Positions 1 to 7,967 of a stretch of DNA of 24,596 nt are shown piece by piece. The stretch's first letter is position 1, and each line of letters opens with the position of its first letter. The notes below the pieces were generated by a model. That model had not been told where the DNA came from and did no database searches. It saw nothing but the letters and a program-made list of their open reading frames with translations. This stretch comes from a bacterium TMED6 (GTDB lineage Bacteria; Fidelibacterota; Marinisomatia; SCGC-AAA003-L08; D37C17), in assembly GCA_002167465.1 (NCBI GenBank), contig NHBL01000006.1:1-24596 (forward strand), given 5' to 3'. Made by a program: the position numbers and the translations under genes.

Positions 1-3000
1 CATGAGTAAGTGTTAACTCTACAGCTCCTAAATAGCCATCAGATGCAATATCTACACCCGCTGATGTCTCATACATCATCGCTGATGTAGCATCAGATAT
101 ACGGCCATCTCCACCCAATATCATATTAAGTAACATCGTAACATCTAGCACATTAATTTGACCATCTGAATTAATATCGCCAGTATCAAGATTTTGATCA
201 GTATTTCCTAAAATCATACTCACCATTAAGATTACATCCAGAACATTAACTACTAAATCCTCATTTGTATCACCAACTATAATATCTGACTCAACATACA
301 CAGGAGGAAATATAATGTCATCTATAAATGCAGCATCTAAACAATCTGTATTAATACAGTCTGTTGAACCACCACCATTATCTTTAACGAAAGTCCATGT
401 AAATTCAGTCAAACCTGCTGATACTGGAAAAATTGCTTCAGTCCAAGGACTTGTACCATCAGTGTTTGTTTGAAATTGACCAACCTCTTCGCCATTAATT
501 GAGAAAGTAAGACCATCATAAAAGTAGTTACCTGATGGGCTATACTCAGCTGAAACTCTATAGTAAAATTCGATTGCACCATCTTGAGTAACATCAAGAG
601 TTACACTTGCTGAACTGTTTTGACTATTACCTATAGTTCCAGATTTAAAAGAATTAAATCCTGAGTTTGCATCTACATCAGATATAGCCCATGGACTTAA
701 TGAAGCATTATTCCAATCTAAGTCTAAACCTAATTCAAAGTCTGAAATTACTTGTCCAATTGGTATTTGTGCATCTATTTCATTATTATAATCTGTATTA
801 AGCTGATTTATCATGACTACCATTTCACCAATCGATCCCATAGGCGCTGATGGACTAACTGTAACATCAACAATTAATTCTTCAATATTATAACCATCAT
901 TCATATCCCAATAATATGCATTACCAAATTCAATGTTTGAAACAGATAAATATGTACCAACCTCAATATCAACTACTGGATAATTAATTGCAGCACCACC
1001 TTCATTAATCATGGTAAATACAACTGTTGAAGTAGTTCCAGGCTGTAAGTCACCAGTCACTCCTAATAAATTAATTTCAGGAGCCATTGACATGCTCATA
1101 AATGAATGATTCCATTCATGCTCGCCTGATATTAAATTAACATTAAATTCTATTGGATGATCATTTGGAATATTACTTGATATATCAGCAACAAAACCCT
1201 CTACAACCATTGATTCACCTGATGGAATATTAACTGTTACAGTATTATTAGTTAAAGCTACATGCTCATCTTCAGTAGTTAAAGTAATAGTTAATTCATC
1301 AGCAGGATCGCTACCTACATTTTCTAATGTCATTAATATTTGATTAGACGTACCAAACATTACTTCATCTGTGAAAGAATCCATCATAACGTAGGGACCC
1401 TCAGGAGCAAGAACCGTAATTTCTGCTTCATAATTAATTGAATTAAACCCTGTAACCATCATATCAAAAACTCCTGGAATATCAGACAAAGATGAAACAT
1501 CTAATTCAATTAAACCAAATTGATTTGCGTAACCTGATGATAACAGTTCTCCGTTTGCTGAAATAGCTGCTAATGCACCTGGTAATCCTGTATTAATTTG
1601 AAAGTTTGTTGTACCAACTAATATCACATCGTCATGTGTAATATCCATGCTAGTAGGCTCATCTGTTCTGAATATTAAAGATGGATCGCCAAATAATGTC
1701 CAATATTTTGTTTCATTTTGCCCACCAGTTCCTTGAGCATCATTCATATGTAAACAACCATTTGTAGCTATACCACCAATTGTTCTAGTTTTATGTCCCA
1801 CTGGTGGCTGCCCATCTAAACCATTGTAAGATTCAGTAATGATTTTATTCATAGCCCATTGGCCATGCATTGGAGGTTCCCAAGACTGCGATATAGTTGA
1901 ACCTAAATGTGCAATACCTCCTGCAGGTGAACCATTATAAGTAGCTCTTTGCCATGCTTCACTAAAACATTCATTTGTACTATTAAATTCACCAACATTA
2001 CATCCAACAGTAATTACAAATGGAAGTTTATCTACATTAGTTAATTGATTAATTTGAGTGTTATTTAATGAAGAACCATTTCCCCAGCTATTAATAGAGC
2101 CATGACCTGTGTAATTGATGATACCAACACCTGAATTAATAGTATTTATACCTCCTTGATCAGACCCTCCAGATCCATCATATTCATAATAATAATCATC
2201 ATAAGTGAATGATGATAAAACTGTATTCCATAAAAAATCATTAAACTCATCATCTGACATACCACCGTAACCTGGACCCTGATTAGATGCAAAGCCAGCA
2301 GCATTATTAAAATAGTCACCACTATTTCTTTGTTCGTACTCTAAACTCCTTTGAACTTGAGTTTGAATATGAGCTGGTGTACTTCCTGAAAAACGACCAA
2401 TGATAATTTCTGCATAGAAATCATTCCCATTAATAAATCCATAACTAGGGTCTGATGCAGAACCGCTAACAAGTGGTGAAGTTACTTGTGCATAATCACC
2501 AACTAATAAAACAAATGTCAAACCATTTTCATTATAATAATCACGAATGTAGTTTGCTATTTGCGTTGAGCTTGTTCCTGTAGTAGAAGTTGCAACCATC
2601 TCTGTTGGGATTCCCTTTTTATTTTTCCAGTCAACAAAAGGTTCCATCGTTGATAAGAAAGCATCATTTGAAACTATTAACATGTTACCTTGATCCATCA
2701 AATATTGAAATCGAGTATCATTTGAATAATTAATAAAATGCTCTTTATAGATTTCATCATAATTGGAAGATAATTTGACAGAGTCACCTAATCTTTCAAC
2801 AGTATTTTGACTAGAAATACCACTCGATACAACTTCTAATACTACTTCAGTATAAACTCTTAAAGTTTTCGTTACAGCATTATACTGAAATGGATTAACT
2901 GAAACAGTCTGACCTCTTAAATCTCTAAGTATATAAGGATTACTTAATTCAGATATTTCTGAAGGATAAAATTCATTAGTTTTATATATATCATTATACT

Positions 3001-3394
3001 GTATTGGAATATCTTTTGGATTGATTTCTCTACTAATATTTCCCTTTGAAGGAATGACAAATATACCCTCATAATCTTCATATTTATATGATAAAATATT
3101 CACTGATGTTTTTGATTTGTCAGGAATGATAATCGATTTAGAAAAATTATGTAAATCTGGATAACCTTGATTTAAAATAGATGCACCATTCTCAGACTTA
3201 ACTTTGAAAGTAATAGCCTTAGAATCTTCTGAAGGGATTAGATGAAAGCCATCCATCTCAAACTTAATTTTTGTTGTATTAATATCAGAACTTATTACAT
3301 CAAAAGTCATTGGTTTTGGGACAGAAGAATTAATATTTTGCCATGTATTTGGCAATAATAATGAAGCAAATAAAAATAATAGTACTTTTCTCAT
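1..3394 (-). CDS. Secreted C25 (gingipain-like) cysteine protease with jelly-roll and dockerin domains, C-terminus cut by window edge
   Basis: The frame is open from the ATG at 3394 to the left edge, giving at least 1131 residues without a stop. A signal peptide (MRKVLLLFLFASLLLP) comes first, then a likely propeptide to about residue 225. The peptidase C25 domain spans about 233-572: His431 lies in NYTGHG and Cys465 in VGCNVG, 34 residues apart, matching the spacing of the gingipain His/Cys pair. Immunoglobulin/CARDB-like strands follow (about 590-880), then a jelly roll of the cleaved-adhesin type (about 882-1028, ending IDDIIFPP) and a complete two-repeat dockerin (about 1033-1089; DTNEDLVVNVLD and DINSDGQINVLD). 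After the dockerin another domain begins (SDGYLGAVELTLTH) and runs off the window; it looks like the start of a cohesin-like fold. A good Shine-Dalgarno (AAGGAAAG) precedes the start. It is expected to be exported and act outside the cell; C25 proteases are known type IX secretion cargo, but the C-terminal sorting signal is out of view. Confidence 0.9.
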   Translation of the reverse strand, partial: MRKVLLFLFASLLLPNTWQNINSSVPKPMTFDVISSDINTTKIKFEMDGFHLIPSEDSKAITFKVKSENGASILNQGYPDLHNFSKSIIIPDKSKTSVNILSYKYEDYEGIFVIPSKGNISREINPKDIPIQYNDIYKTNEFYPSEISELSNPYILRDLRGQTVSVNPFQYNAVTKTLRVYTEVVLEVVSSGISSQNTVERLGDSVKLSSNYDEIYKEHFINYSNDTRFQYLMDQGNMLIVSNDAFLSTMEPFVDWKNKKGIPTEMVATSTTGTSSTQIANYIRDYYNENGLTFVLLVGDYAQVTSPLVSGSASDPSYGFINGNDFYAEIIIGRFSGSTPAHIQTQVQRSLEYEQRNSGDYFNNAAGFASNQGPGYGGMSDDEFNDFLWNTVLSSFTYDDYYYEYDGSGGSDQGGINTINSGVGIINYTGHGSINSWGNGSSLNNTQINQLTNVDKLPFVITVGCNVGEFNSTNECFSEAWQRATYNGSPAGGIAHLGSTISQSWEPPMHGQWAMNKIITESYNGLDGQPPVGHKTRTIGGIATNGCLHMNDAQGTGGQNETKYWTLFGDPSLIFRTDEPTSMDITHDDVILVGTTNFQINTGLPGALAAISANGELLSSGYANQFGLIELDVSSLSDIPGVFDMMVTGFNSINYEAEITVLAPEGPYVMMDSFTDEVMFGTSNQILMTLENVGSDPADELTITLTTEDEHVALTNNTVTVNIPSGESMVVEGFVADISSNIPNDHPIEFNVNLISGEHEWNHSFMSMSMAPEINLLGVTGDLQPGTTSTVVFTMINEGGAAINYPVVDIEVGTYLSVSNIEFGNAYYWDMNDGYNIEELIVDVTVSPSAPMGSIGEMVVMINQLNTDYNNEIDAQIPIGQVISDFELGLDLDWNNASLSPWAISDVDANSGFNSFKSGTIGNSQNSSASVTLDVTQDGAIEFYYRVSAEYSPSGNYFYDGLTFSINGEEVGQFQTNTDGTSPWTEAIFPVSAGLTEFTWTFVKDNGGGSTDCINTDCLDAAFIDDIIFPPVYVESDIIVGDTNEDLVVNVLDVILMVSMILGNTDQNLDTGDINSDGQINVLDVTMLLNMILGGDGRISDATSAMMYETSAGVDIASDGYLGAVELTLTH
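129..297 (-). other. Dockerin type I module within the C25 protease
   Basis: Two calcium-binding-loop repeats of the pattern D-x-N-x-D-x-x-x-N-x-x-D are visible, DTNEDLVVNVLD and DINSDGQINVLD, each followed by a hydrophobic helix ending in ILG. This is the standard dockerin layout. It lies after the jelly-roll domain and before a further domain at the window edge, so here it is internal rather than terminal. Confidence 0.85.
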
Positions 3395-3480
3395 AGAATC
3401 TTTCCTTATATATTCTTTTAAATTTGATTTAATTTATAATTAATTTTTAATATTAACAGTATAATAATTCAATTATTTAC

Positions 3481-3495
3481 ATAATGTTACATTAT
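3481..3495. promoter_or_regulatory. 15-bp inverted repeat in the divergent intergenic region
   Basis: ATAATGT-T-ACATTAT is a perfect inverted repeat with a single central base, lying between the divergent C25 protease and diguanylate cyclase genes. Related TTACAT/ATGTAA half-sites recur at 3477-3482, 3487-3492 and 3525-3530. It could be an operator for a dimeric regulator of either gene. The region is extremely AT-rich, so a chance palindrome is quite possible. Confidence 0.3.
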
Positions 3496-3533
3496 ATAAA
3501 AATTGTAATATAGTTCACATTATTATGTAATAA

Positions 3534-3561
3534 TTGATATTATATTTTAATACATTATAAA
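3534..3561 (+). promoter_or_regulatory. Candidate promoter of the diguanylate cyclase gene
   Basis: TTGATA at 3534-3539 and TATAAA at 3556-3561 are separated by 16 bases, each one mismatch from the sigma-70 consensus. Transcription would start only a few bases before the ATG at 3573, so the message would be nearly leaderless, which agrees with the missing Shine-Dalgarno. In DNA this AT-rich such matches arise easily, and FCB bacteria often use a different promoter consensus. Confidence 0.3.
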
Positions 3562-3572
3562 TAAATAATATT

Positions 3573-5018
3573 ATGAGTTTAAAAAAACCTAGAAAAAACA
3601 TATATAAAATTCTTGATTCAGCTTCTCACATGAAAGGTATATTAAATGCTGTTAATGAAGGGGTAATCACCTTTAATTCTCACCTTAAAATTGTAATGAT
3701 TAATAGGTTTGCATTAAACCTTTGGGGCTACAGTAGAGATCAAATCCTTGGTGAATCATTAACAAAACTAATTGCTAAACCATATTCAAATATCATTCAG
3801 AAATATTCTAAAAATAAAGTTCTTAGTGAAAAATTAAATTCATTAAATAATAATATAGAAGTTTTTGGCATTAAACAAGATGAAGGTAAATTTCCAGTAA
3901 GTTTAAATTTTGTTGAAAATATAATAGAACAAGAAATTTATTATACTGTTGCAATTACAGATTTAACAAATTTAATGAGGAATAAAGAAATACAAAATTG
4001 TATATTAAAAATATCAAATTCGGTTAGAGTATCAACAAACATTAAAGAGTTATATAAAGATATTTTTAAAAATTTAAGTACCTTAATTCCAACAAAAGAT
4101 TTCACAATATCTCTAATAATGAATGAAAAAAAAATTGAAGAATATAATTATAGTACAAAAAAAGAAGTTACTTACAGTAAAAAAAATATTCGTGGAAATA
4201 TTATTGAACCTATAATTAAAAAACGTGAAGGATTAATATATAGTAGTGAGCAAATTGAGTACTTAAAAGATAATAATCAACTCAATAAAACATTTAAAAC
4301 ACCTAATTCATATATTGGTTCTCCATTAATTATTGCTAATAACATTATAGGAGTTGTATCAATAAAAAGTTTTAATAATATTATTTTTGATCAAGAGCAA
4401 TTAACTATATTAAGCTTTATATCTGATCAAATTGCGATGGCTATTGATAAAGTTAAATCTGTTGAAGAAATGCATTATCTTGCATATTATAACAAAATGA
4501 CAAGACTCCCAAATAGAACCTTATTTAATGATCGTGCAAAAATTGCTTTCAAAAATGCAGCTAGAAATAATGAAAAATATGTAGTTTTATTTTTAGACTT
4601 AGATGAATTTAAAATAGTAAATGATTCAATGGGACATAATGCTGGCGATCAGATGTTAAAAACAGTTTCAAAAAGAATTGTTAAATCCGTAAGGGAAGGT
4701 GACACTATAAGCCATTGGGGTGGCGATGAGTTCACAATACTATCAAAAATAAAAAATATTGATGATAATAAGCATTTATGCGAAAGAATTCTAAAGAATA
4801 TTAAAGAAAAGATTATTATTAATCGTAGAAAAGTTAACTGTACAGTCAGTATTGGAGGAGCTATTTATCCAAATGATGGAGATAATATAGATGAACTTAT
4901 ACAAAAGGCTGATATGGCAATGTACGTCTCAAAAACTCAAGGTAAAGATAACTACACTTTATATAATGATGAAGTTAATGAAAAAATGTTAAAAAAATTA
5001 AATCAAGTAAAAAAATAA
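3573..5018 (+). CDS. Cytoplasmic PAS-GAF-GGDEF diguanylate cyclase
   Basis: This protein is predicted to make the second messenger cyclic di-GMP from two GTP under control of two sensor domains. There is no signal peptide or membrane segment. A PAS domain covers about residues 15-130 (LNAVNEGVITFN, typical PAS start) and a GAF domain about 145-295 (DQEQLTILSFISDQIAMAI closes it). The GGDEF domain runs from about 305 to 470 with the usual LPNRTLFNDR entry, an intact GGDEF active-site loop at residues 383-387 and an RxxD inhibitory site (Arg374-Asp377) exactly five residues before it. It should therefore be active and feedback-inhibited by its product. No EAL or HD-GYP partner is in view. It is divergent from the C25 protease across 178 bases and lacks a Shine-Dalgarno. 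The signals sensed by PAS and GAF cannot be told from sequence. Confidence 0.93.
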   Translation: MSLKKPRKNIYKILDSASHMKGILNAVNEGVITFNSHLKIVMINRFALNLWGYSRDQILGESLTKLIAKPYSNIIQKYSKNKVLSEKLNSLNNNIEVFGIKQDEGKFPVSLNFVENIIEQEIYYTVAITDLTNLMRNKEIQNCILKISNSVRVSTNIKELYKDIFKNLSTLIPTKDFTISLIMNEKKIEEYNYSTKKEVTYSKKNIRGNIIEPIIKKREGLIYSSEQIEYLKDNNQLNKTFKTPNSYIGSPLIIANNIIGVVSIKSFNNIIFDQEQLTILSFISDQIAMAIDKVKSVEEMHYLAYYNKMTRLPNRTLFNDRAKIAFKNAARNNEKYVVLFLDLDEFKIVNDSMGHNAGDQMLKTVSKRIVKSVREGDTISHWGGDEFTILSKIKNIDDNKHLCERILKNIKEKIIINRRKVNCTVSIGGAIYPNDGDNIDELIQKADMAMYVSKTQGKDNYTLYNDEVNEKMLKKLNQVKK

Positions 5019-5116
5019 ATAATTTAACAAACGTAACAAATTGTAATAGATTTATTGAAGCTATATTTTATTTTAATAATTTCAATTACATTTAAATAAC
5101 AATTCAACTTAATATT

Positions 5117-5125
5117 TAAGGATAC
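5117..5125 (+). promoter_or_regulatory. Ribosome binding site, TAAGGATAC
   Basis: TAAGGATAC lies about nine bases before the ATG at 5132 and contains the AAGGA Shine-Dalgarno core. The same nine bases precede the small secreted protein gene at 7523. Most other rightward genes here lack a clear site. Confidence 0.55.
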
Positions 5126-5131
5126 CTAAAA

Positions 5132-7402
5132 ATGAAACATATAAATCTTTTTTTAATATTATTTACGCTATCGTTTGGGCAGATTCAATATTCTGGATCT
5201 CCTATTTACCAACCAAATAATGATAAAATAAACTTTATAACTATTAATCATGATAATTTAATAGATTATGAATTACACCCTATGGTTGTTCATTATGCAA
5301 ATGAATATGCAGTTGATATTAATGTACCTCAATTAGCAACAAAAATTGTAGGACCCTATAAAACAACTTTTTATTTAGGTATTGAATCCCAAGGCGCAAT
5401 GTCAATCGGATTTCACTTTAATCAATTTAAACTTACAGATAATACAGACATGTTCATTTATGATGAAGATGAATCTATGTATATAGGTTCCTTTAATTCA
5501 AAAAATAATGACTTTACAGGTGAGAAATCTACAGCTGTAGTTAAAAGTGATCGAGTTATTATAGAATTAACCGTACCTAATAGTGAAGTTAGAGATTTAG
5601 CTTTAAATATTTCAATTGTAACTCATGATTTTCTTGATTTTATGAATTTTCATGGAGACCAAACTTCTGACAGAGTGGACTGTAATGATAATGTAGCTTG
5701 TTCATCAGGTGATGACTGGAGAGATGAAATAGATGGTGTTGTTCTTGTTTCTGGTAATGGTGGATTATGTTCTGCTACTTTAATTAATAATACTAATTTT
5801 GATAAAACTCCATATATTCTATATGCTGGACATTGTAGTAGTGGAGGCTCTAATACAGTATATTTTAATTATCAATCCTATTCATGTAATGGTACACAAC
5901 CACAAGGGTATAATACAATGAGTGGTACCCAAAATCTATGGATTGGTAATTTCAATAATAATGATGGAGCTATAATAAGGTTAAATAATAATGTGCCAAC
6001 TAATTATAATCCTTATTTTAATGGTTGGAATAAATCTTCAAGCAATCCAGGAAATAATATTACAGGTATTCATCATCCTGATGGTTGGATAAAAAAGATT
6101 TCATATAATGCAACTGGTATGTCTTCTAGCGGTAATTGGTGGGATTTTAGATATAATAATGGTAGAGTTATACCAGGATCATCAGGCTCACCAATGTTTG
6201 ATAGTGATAAAAGAGTAAGAGGGATGGCTAGCTATATTTATACTGACTATTGTAGTCCATCTCCTGATTGTTATTGTTCTCAAACCTATTATCATGGCTA
6301 TGCAAAATTTTCTGCAGCATGGAGTAATATGGATCAGTATTTAGATCCTCTTAATACAAATGAAACTTTTATTGATGGTACTAGAGATGGTATTGTTGAA
6401 ATTCCTGGCTGTACAGATCCAAATGCAGATAATTATGATCCGGATGCAACCATTGATGATGGAAGCTGTCTTTATGGAACCGCTAATTTTAGTTTTGGAA
6501 GTATATCCGGAGATAATATTCAAATATTAATGGATAATTCAGAATCTATTGGAGGTTTCCAATTCACATTAACAGATAATCCGGATGCTATAACAATTAC
6601 AGGAGCTAATGGGGGTTCTGCTGAAGAAAATGGTTTTGAAGTCTCTACATCTGATTTAGGTATAGTTATTGGTTTTTCGTTGACTGGTAGTTATATACCT
6701 GAAGGAAGTGGTTTATTAACCAATCTATCTTATACATTAAATGGAACTGGAAATACTACGTTATGTATAGATGATTTAATTGTATCTGATACTTCAGGAA
6801 ATCCGCTGTCGGCCGGAGAGGACTGTACAAGTATAGATTTTGCTTCTGGTAATGCTACTTTAACTTTTGGAGAAGTAACTTCTGATTCAATGTCAATATT
6901 AATAGAAAATAGTGTAGCAATATCAGGGTTTCAATTTAATATAACTGATTCTCCTGATCTAATTACAATTATAGATGCAAGTGGTGGATTGGCTGAGCAA
7001 TATGGGTTTGAAGTGTCCACTTCTGAACTAGGAATAGTAATAGGATTCTCATTTACAGGAGGAACTATACCAGCTGGAGAAGGTTTGTTAACTAATATTT
7101 CATATACAAATTCAGATTCAGGTAATACAAATTTATGTATTTCTGATACTATTGTTTCTGATGTAAATGGAGGTGGTCTTTTATCATCAGGAGAATGTAT
7201 TGATATTGATATAAATGATGTTATTTTAGGGGATATTAATAATGATGCTGTTATAAATGTTCAAGATGTAGTTTTATTAATTAATTTTATTCTAGGATCA
7301 ATTGAACCAACTGATAATCAATATTATGCAGCAGATATAAACTCTGATAGCGTGTTAAATGTTCAAGATGTTGTAATATTAATAAATATTATTTTATCGT
7401 GA
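5132..7402 (+). CDS. Secreted lysyl-endopeptidase-like serine protease with two cohesin-like repeats and terminal dockerin
   Basis: A short signal peptide (MKHINLFLILFTLSFGQ) leads into a beta-rich N-terminal region (about 20-180). A trypsin-fold protease domain follows (about 185-412) resembling the Achromobacter/Lysobacter lysyl endopeptidases: GDDWRDEI, then CSATLINN, the catalytic His234 in AGHC, Asp278 in NNDGAIIRL and Ser351 in PGSSGSP. All three catalytic residues are present; cleavage specificity is not proven. Next is a calcium-binding-like motif of the form GCTDP..NYDPDATIDDGSC (426-447), two homologous cohesin-like domains (about 452-570 and 574-694, both with GFEVSTS and LGIVIGFS), and a two-repeat dockerin that forms the extreme C-terminus (about 696-756). 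No type IX sorting domain follows the dockerin. It is likely exported and either surface-held or part of an extracellular assembly. The start is supported by TAAGGATAC upstream. Confidence 0.9.
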   Translation: MKHINLFLILFTLSFGQIQYSGSPIYQPNNDKINFITINHDNLIDYELHPMVVHYANEYAVDINVPQLATKIVGPYKTTFYLGIESQGAMSIGFHFNQFKLTDNTDMFIYDEDESMYIGSFNSKNNDFTGEKSTAVVKSDRVIIELTVPNSEVRDLALNISIVTHDFLDFMNFHGDQTSDRVDCNDNVACSSGDDWRDEIDGVVLVSGNGGLCSATLINNTNFDKTPYILYAGHCSSGGSNTVYFNYQSYSCNGTQPQGYNTMSGTQNLWIGNFNNNDGAIIRLNNNVPTNYNPYFNGWNKSSSNPGNNITGIHHPDGWIKKISYNATGMSSSGNWWDFRYNNGRVIPGSSGSPMFDSDKRVRGMASYIYTDYCSPSPDCYCSQTYYHGYAKFSAAWSNMDQYLDPLNTNETFIDGTRDGIVEIPGCTDPNADNYDPDATIDDGSCLYGTANFSFGSISGDNIQILMDNSESIGGFQFTLTDNPDAITITGANGGSAEENGFEVSTSDLGIVIGFSLTGSYIPEGSGLLTNLSYTLNGTGNTTLCIDDLIVSDTSGNPLSAGEDCTSIDFASGNATLTFGEVTSDSMSILIENSVAISGFQFNITDSPDLITIIDASGGLAEQYGFEVSTSELGIVIGFSFTGGTIPAGEGLLTNISYTNSDSGNTNLCISDTIVSDVNGGGLLSSGECIDIDINDVILGDINNDAVINVQDVVLLINFILGSIEPTDNQYYAADINSDSVLNVQDVVILINIILS
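6485..7213 (+). repeat. Tandem duplicated cohesin-like domains inside the serine protease gene
   Basis: Two copies of about 120 residues align along their length: both run from a FSFG/LTFG strand through GGFQF/SGFQF, GFEVSTS, LGIVIGFS, IP.G.GLLTN, LCI and IVSD. The residues are similar while codons differ, so this is an old internal duplication rather than a recent DNA repeat. Confidence 0.75.
7217..7399 (+). other. C-terminal dockerin module of the serine protease
   Basis: Repeats DINNDAVINVQD and DINSDSVLNVQD each carry the calcium-loop Asp/Asn positions and are followed by helices VVLLINFILG and VVILINIILS. The usual glycine of the loop is replaced by Ala and Ser. The protein stops directly after the second helix. 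Confidence 0.85.
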
Positions 7403-7508
7403 TATTTATTTCAAATTAATTTAAATGTGATATAAATCAATTTGAAAAGTATTATTTTTTAATTAAAATAATATATTATGTAAATTTAAGTTAACTACAA
7501 ACAATAAA

Positions 7509-7517
7509 TAAGGATAC
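7509..7517 (+). promoter_or_regulatory. Ribosome binding site, TAAGGATAC
   Basis: The nine bases are identical to those before the serine protease gene at 5132 and contain AAGGA, eight bases before the ATG at 7523. This supports the chosen start. Confidence 0.55.
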
Positions 7518-7522
7518 AAATT

Positions 7523-7867
7523 ATGAATTCAAGATTAATTTTAACTTTAACTCTTTTAGTTGGAATATTTACTACTAGCTTAATTGCTGCTGACTTTAAT
7601 CCTCCTAAAAAACCTAAAATGACTTTAAGTGCTGCTGATATGAGTATTATTGACAATGCTATTGAAAGAAACTTTGAGAATTTAAGTAAAAAAGATAAGA
7701 AAAAGCTTAAAAGCTTCTTAATGGATTACTCAAATTCAGTTAAAAGTGAAAAAGGTGAAAGAAATCAAATCAATACCTCTGGTCCGAAGAAATATAAGAA
7801 AAAAGGTAAAGGTGGTATTAAAGTATATTCTGGGGGAAATCAAACAAACAACAATAGCACCAAATAA
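7523..7867 (+). CDS. Small lysine-rich secreted protein of unknown function
   Basis: I do not recognise this 114-residue protein. It begins with a clear signal peptide (MNSRLILTLTLLVGIFTTSL) with a likely cleavage after IAA near residue 23. The mature part of about 90 residues has a helical, charged centre (SAADMSIIDNAIERNFENL, then KKDKKKLKSFLMDY) and a basic tail rich in Lys, Gly and Asn with PKKYKKKGKGG. No cysteines, no membrane segment after the signal. It lies between the dockerin-tagged protease and the secretin, and its transcript ends at the hairpin just downstream, so it is probably its own unit or the end of the protease unit. It may bind a polyanion or another surface protein, but that is only a guess from charge. 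Confidence 0.75.
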   Translation: MNSRLILTLTLLVGIFTTSLIAADFNPPKKPKMTLSAADMSIIDNAIERNFENLSKKDKKKLKSFLMDYSNSVKSEKGERNQINTSGPKKYKKKGKGGIKVYSGGNQTNNNSTK

Positions 7868-7896
7868 TTCTTATTCAAATAAATTGCTAATGTTAT

Positions 7897-7926
7897 AGAA
7901 AGCCTCTTAAATTTAAGAGGCTTTCT
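7897..7926 (+). terminator. Intrinsic terminator hairpin after the small secreted protein
   Basis: The 30 bases form a perfect inverted repeat: AGAAAGCCTCTTAAA pairs with TTTAAGAGGCTTTCT. The GCCTC/GAGGC core is unusually GC-rich for this DNA. The following GCATTTTAT is a weak U-tract. It separates the small secreted protein from the secretin and may work in both directions. Confidence 0.75.
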
Positions 7927-7967
7927 GCATTTTATATAAAATTTTAACAAAAAAGAGAACTAATTTT

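Noticed and set aside
409..597. Short minus-strand reading frame of 62 codons
   Set aside because: It lies within the C25 protease gene in another frame; the protease frame is open and makes sense in domains across this stretch.
1..3394. C25 protease as a pseudogene or frameshifted gene
   Set aside because: A single frame runs without stop from a signal peptide through all domains, with catalytic His and Cys present. The missing end is due only to the window edge.
6341..6523. Minus-strand frame opposite the serine protease
   Set aside because: It is the reverse reading of Asp/Asn-rich codons; no ribosome binding site, and the plus-strand protein is clearly real here.
6485..7213. The duplicated region as a CRISPR or mobile repeat
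   Set aside because: The repeats are about 365 bases each, in frame, and similar only at protein level; they are duplicated protein domains.
7441..7480. TTGAAA/TAAAAT promoter-like pair and the ATAATATATTAT palindrome before the small secreted gene
   Set aside because: Matches of this quality occur throughout the AT-rich gaps, so they do not single out a promoter.
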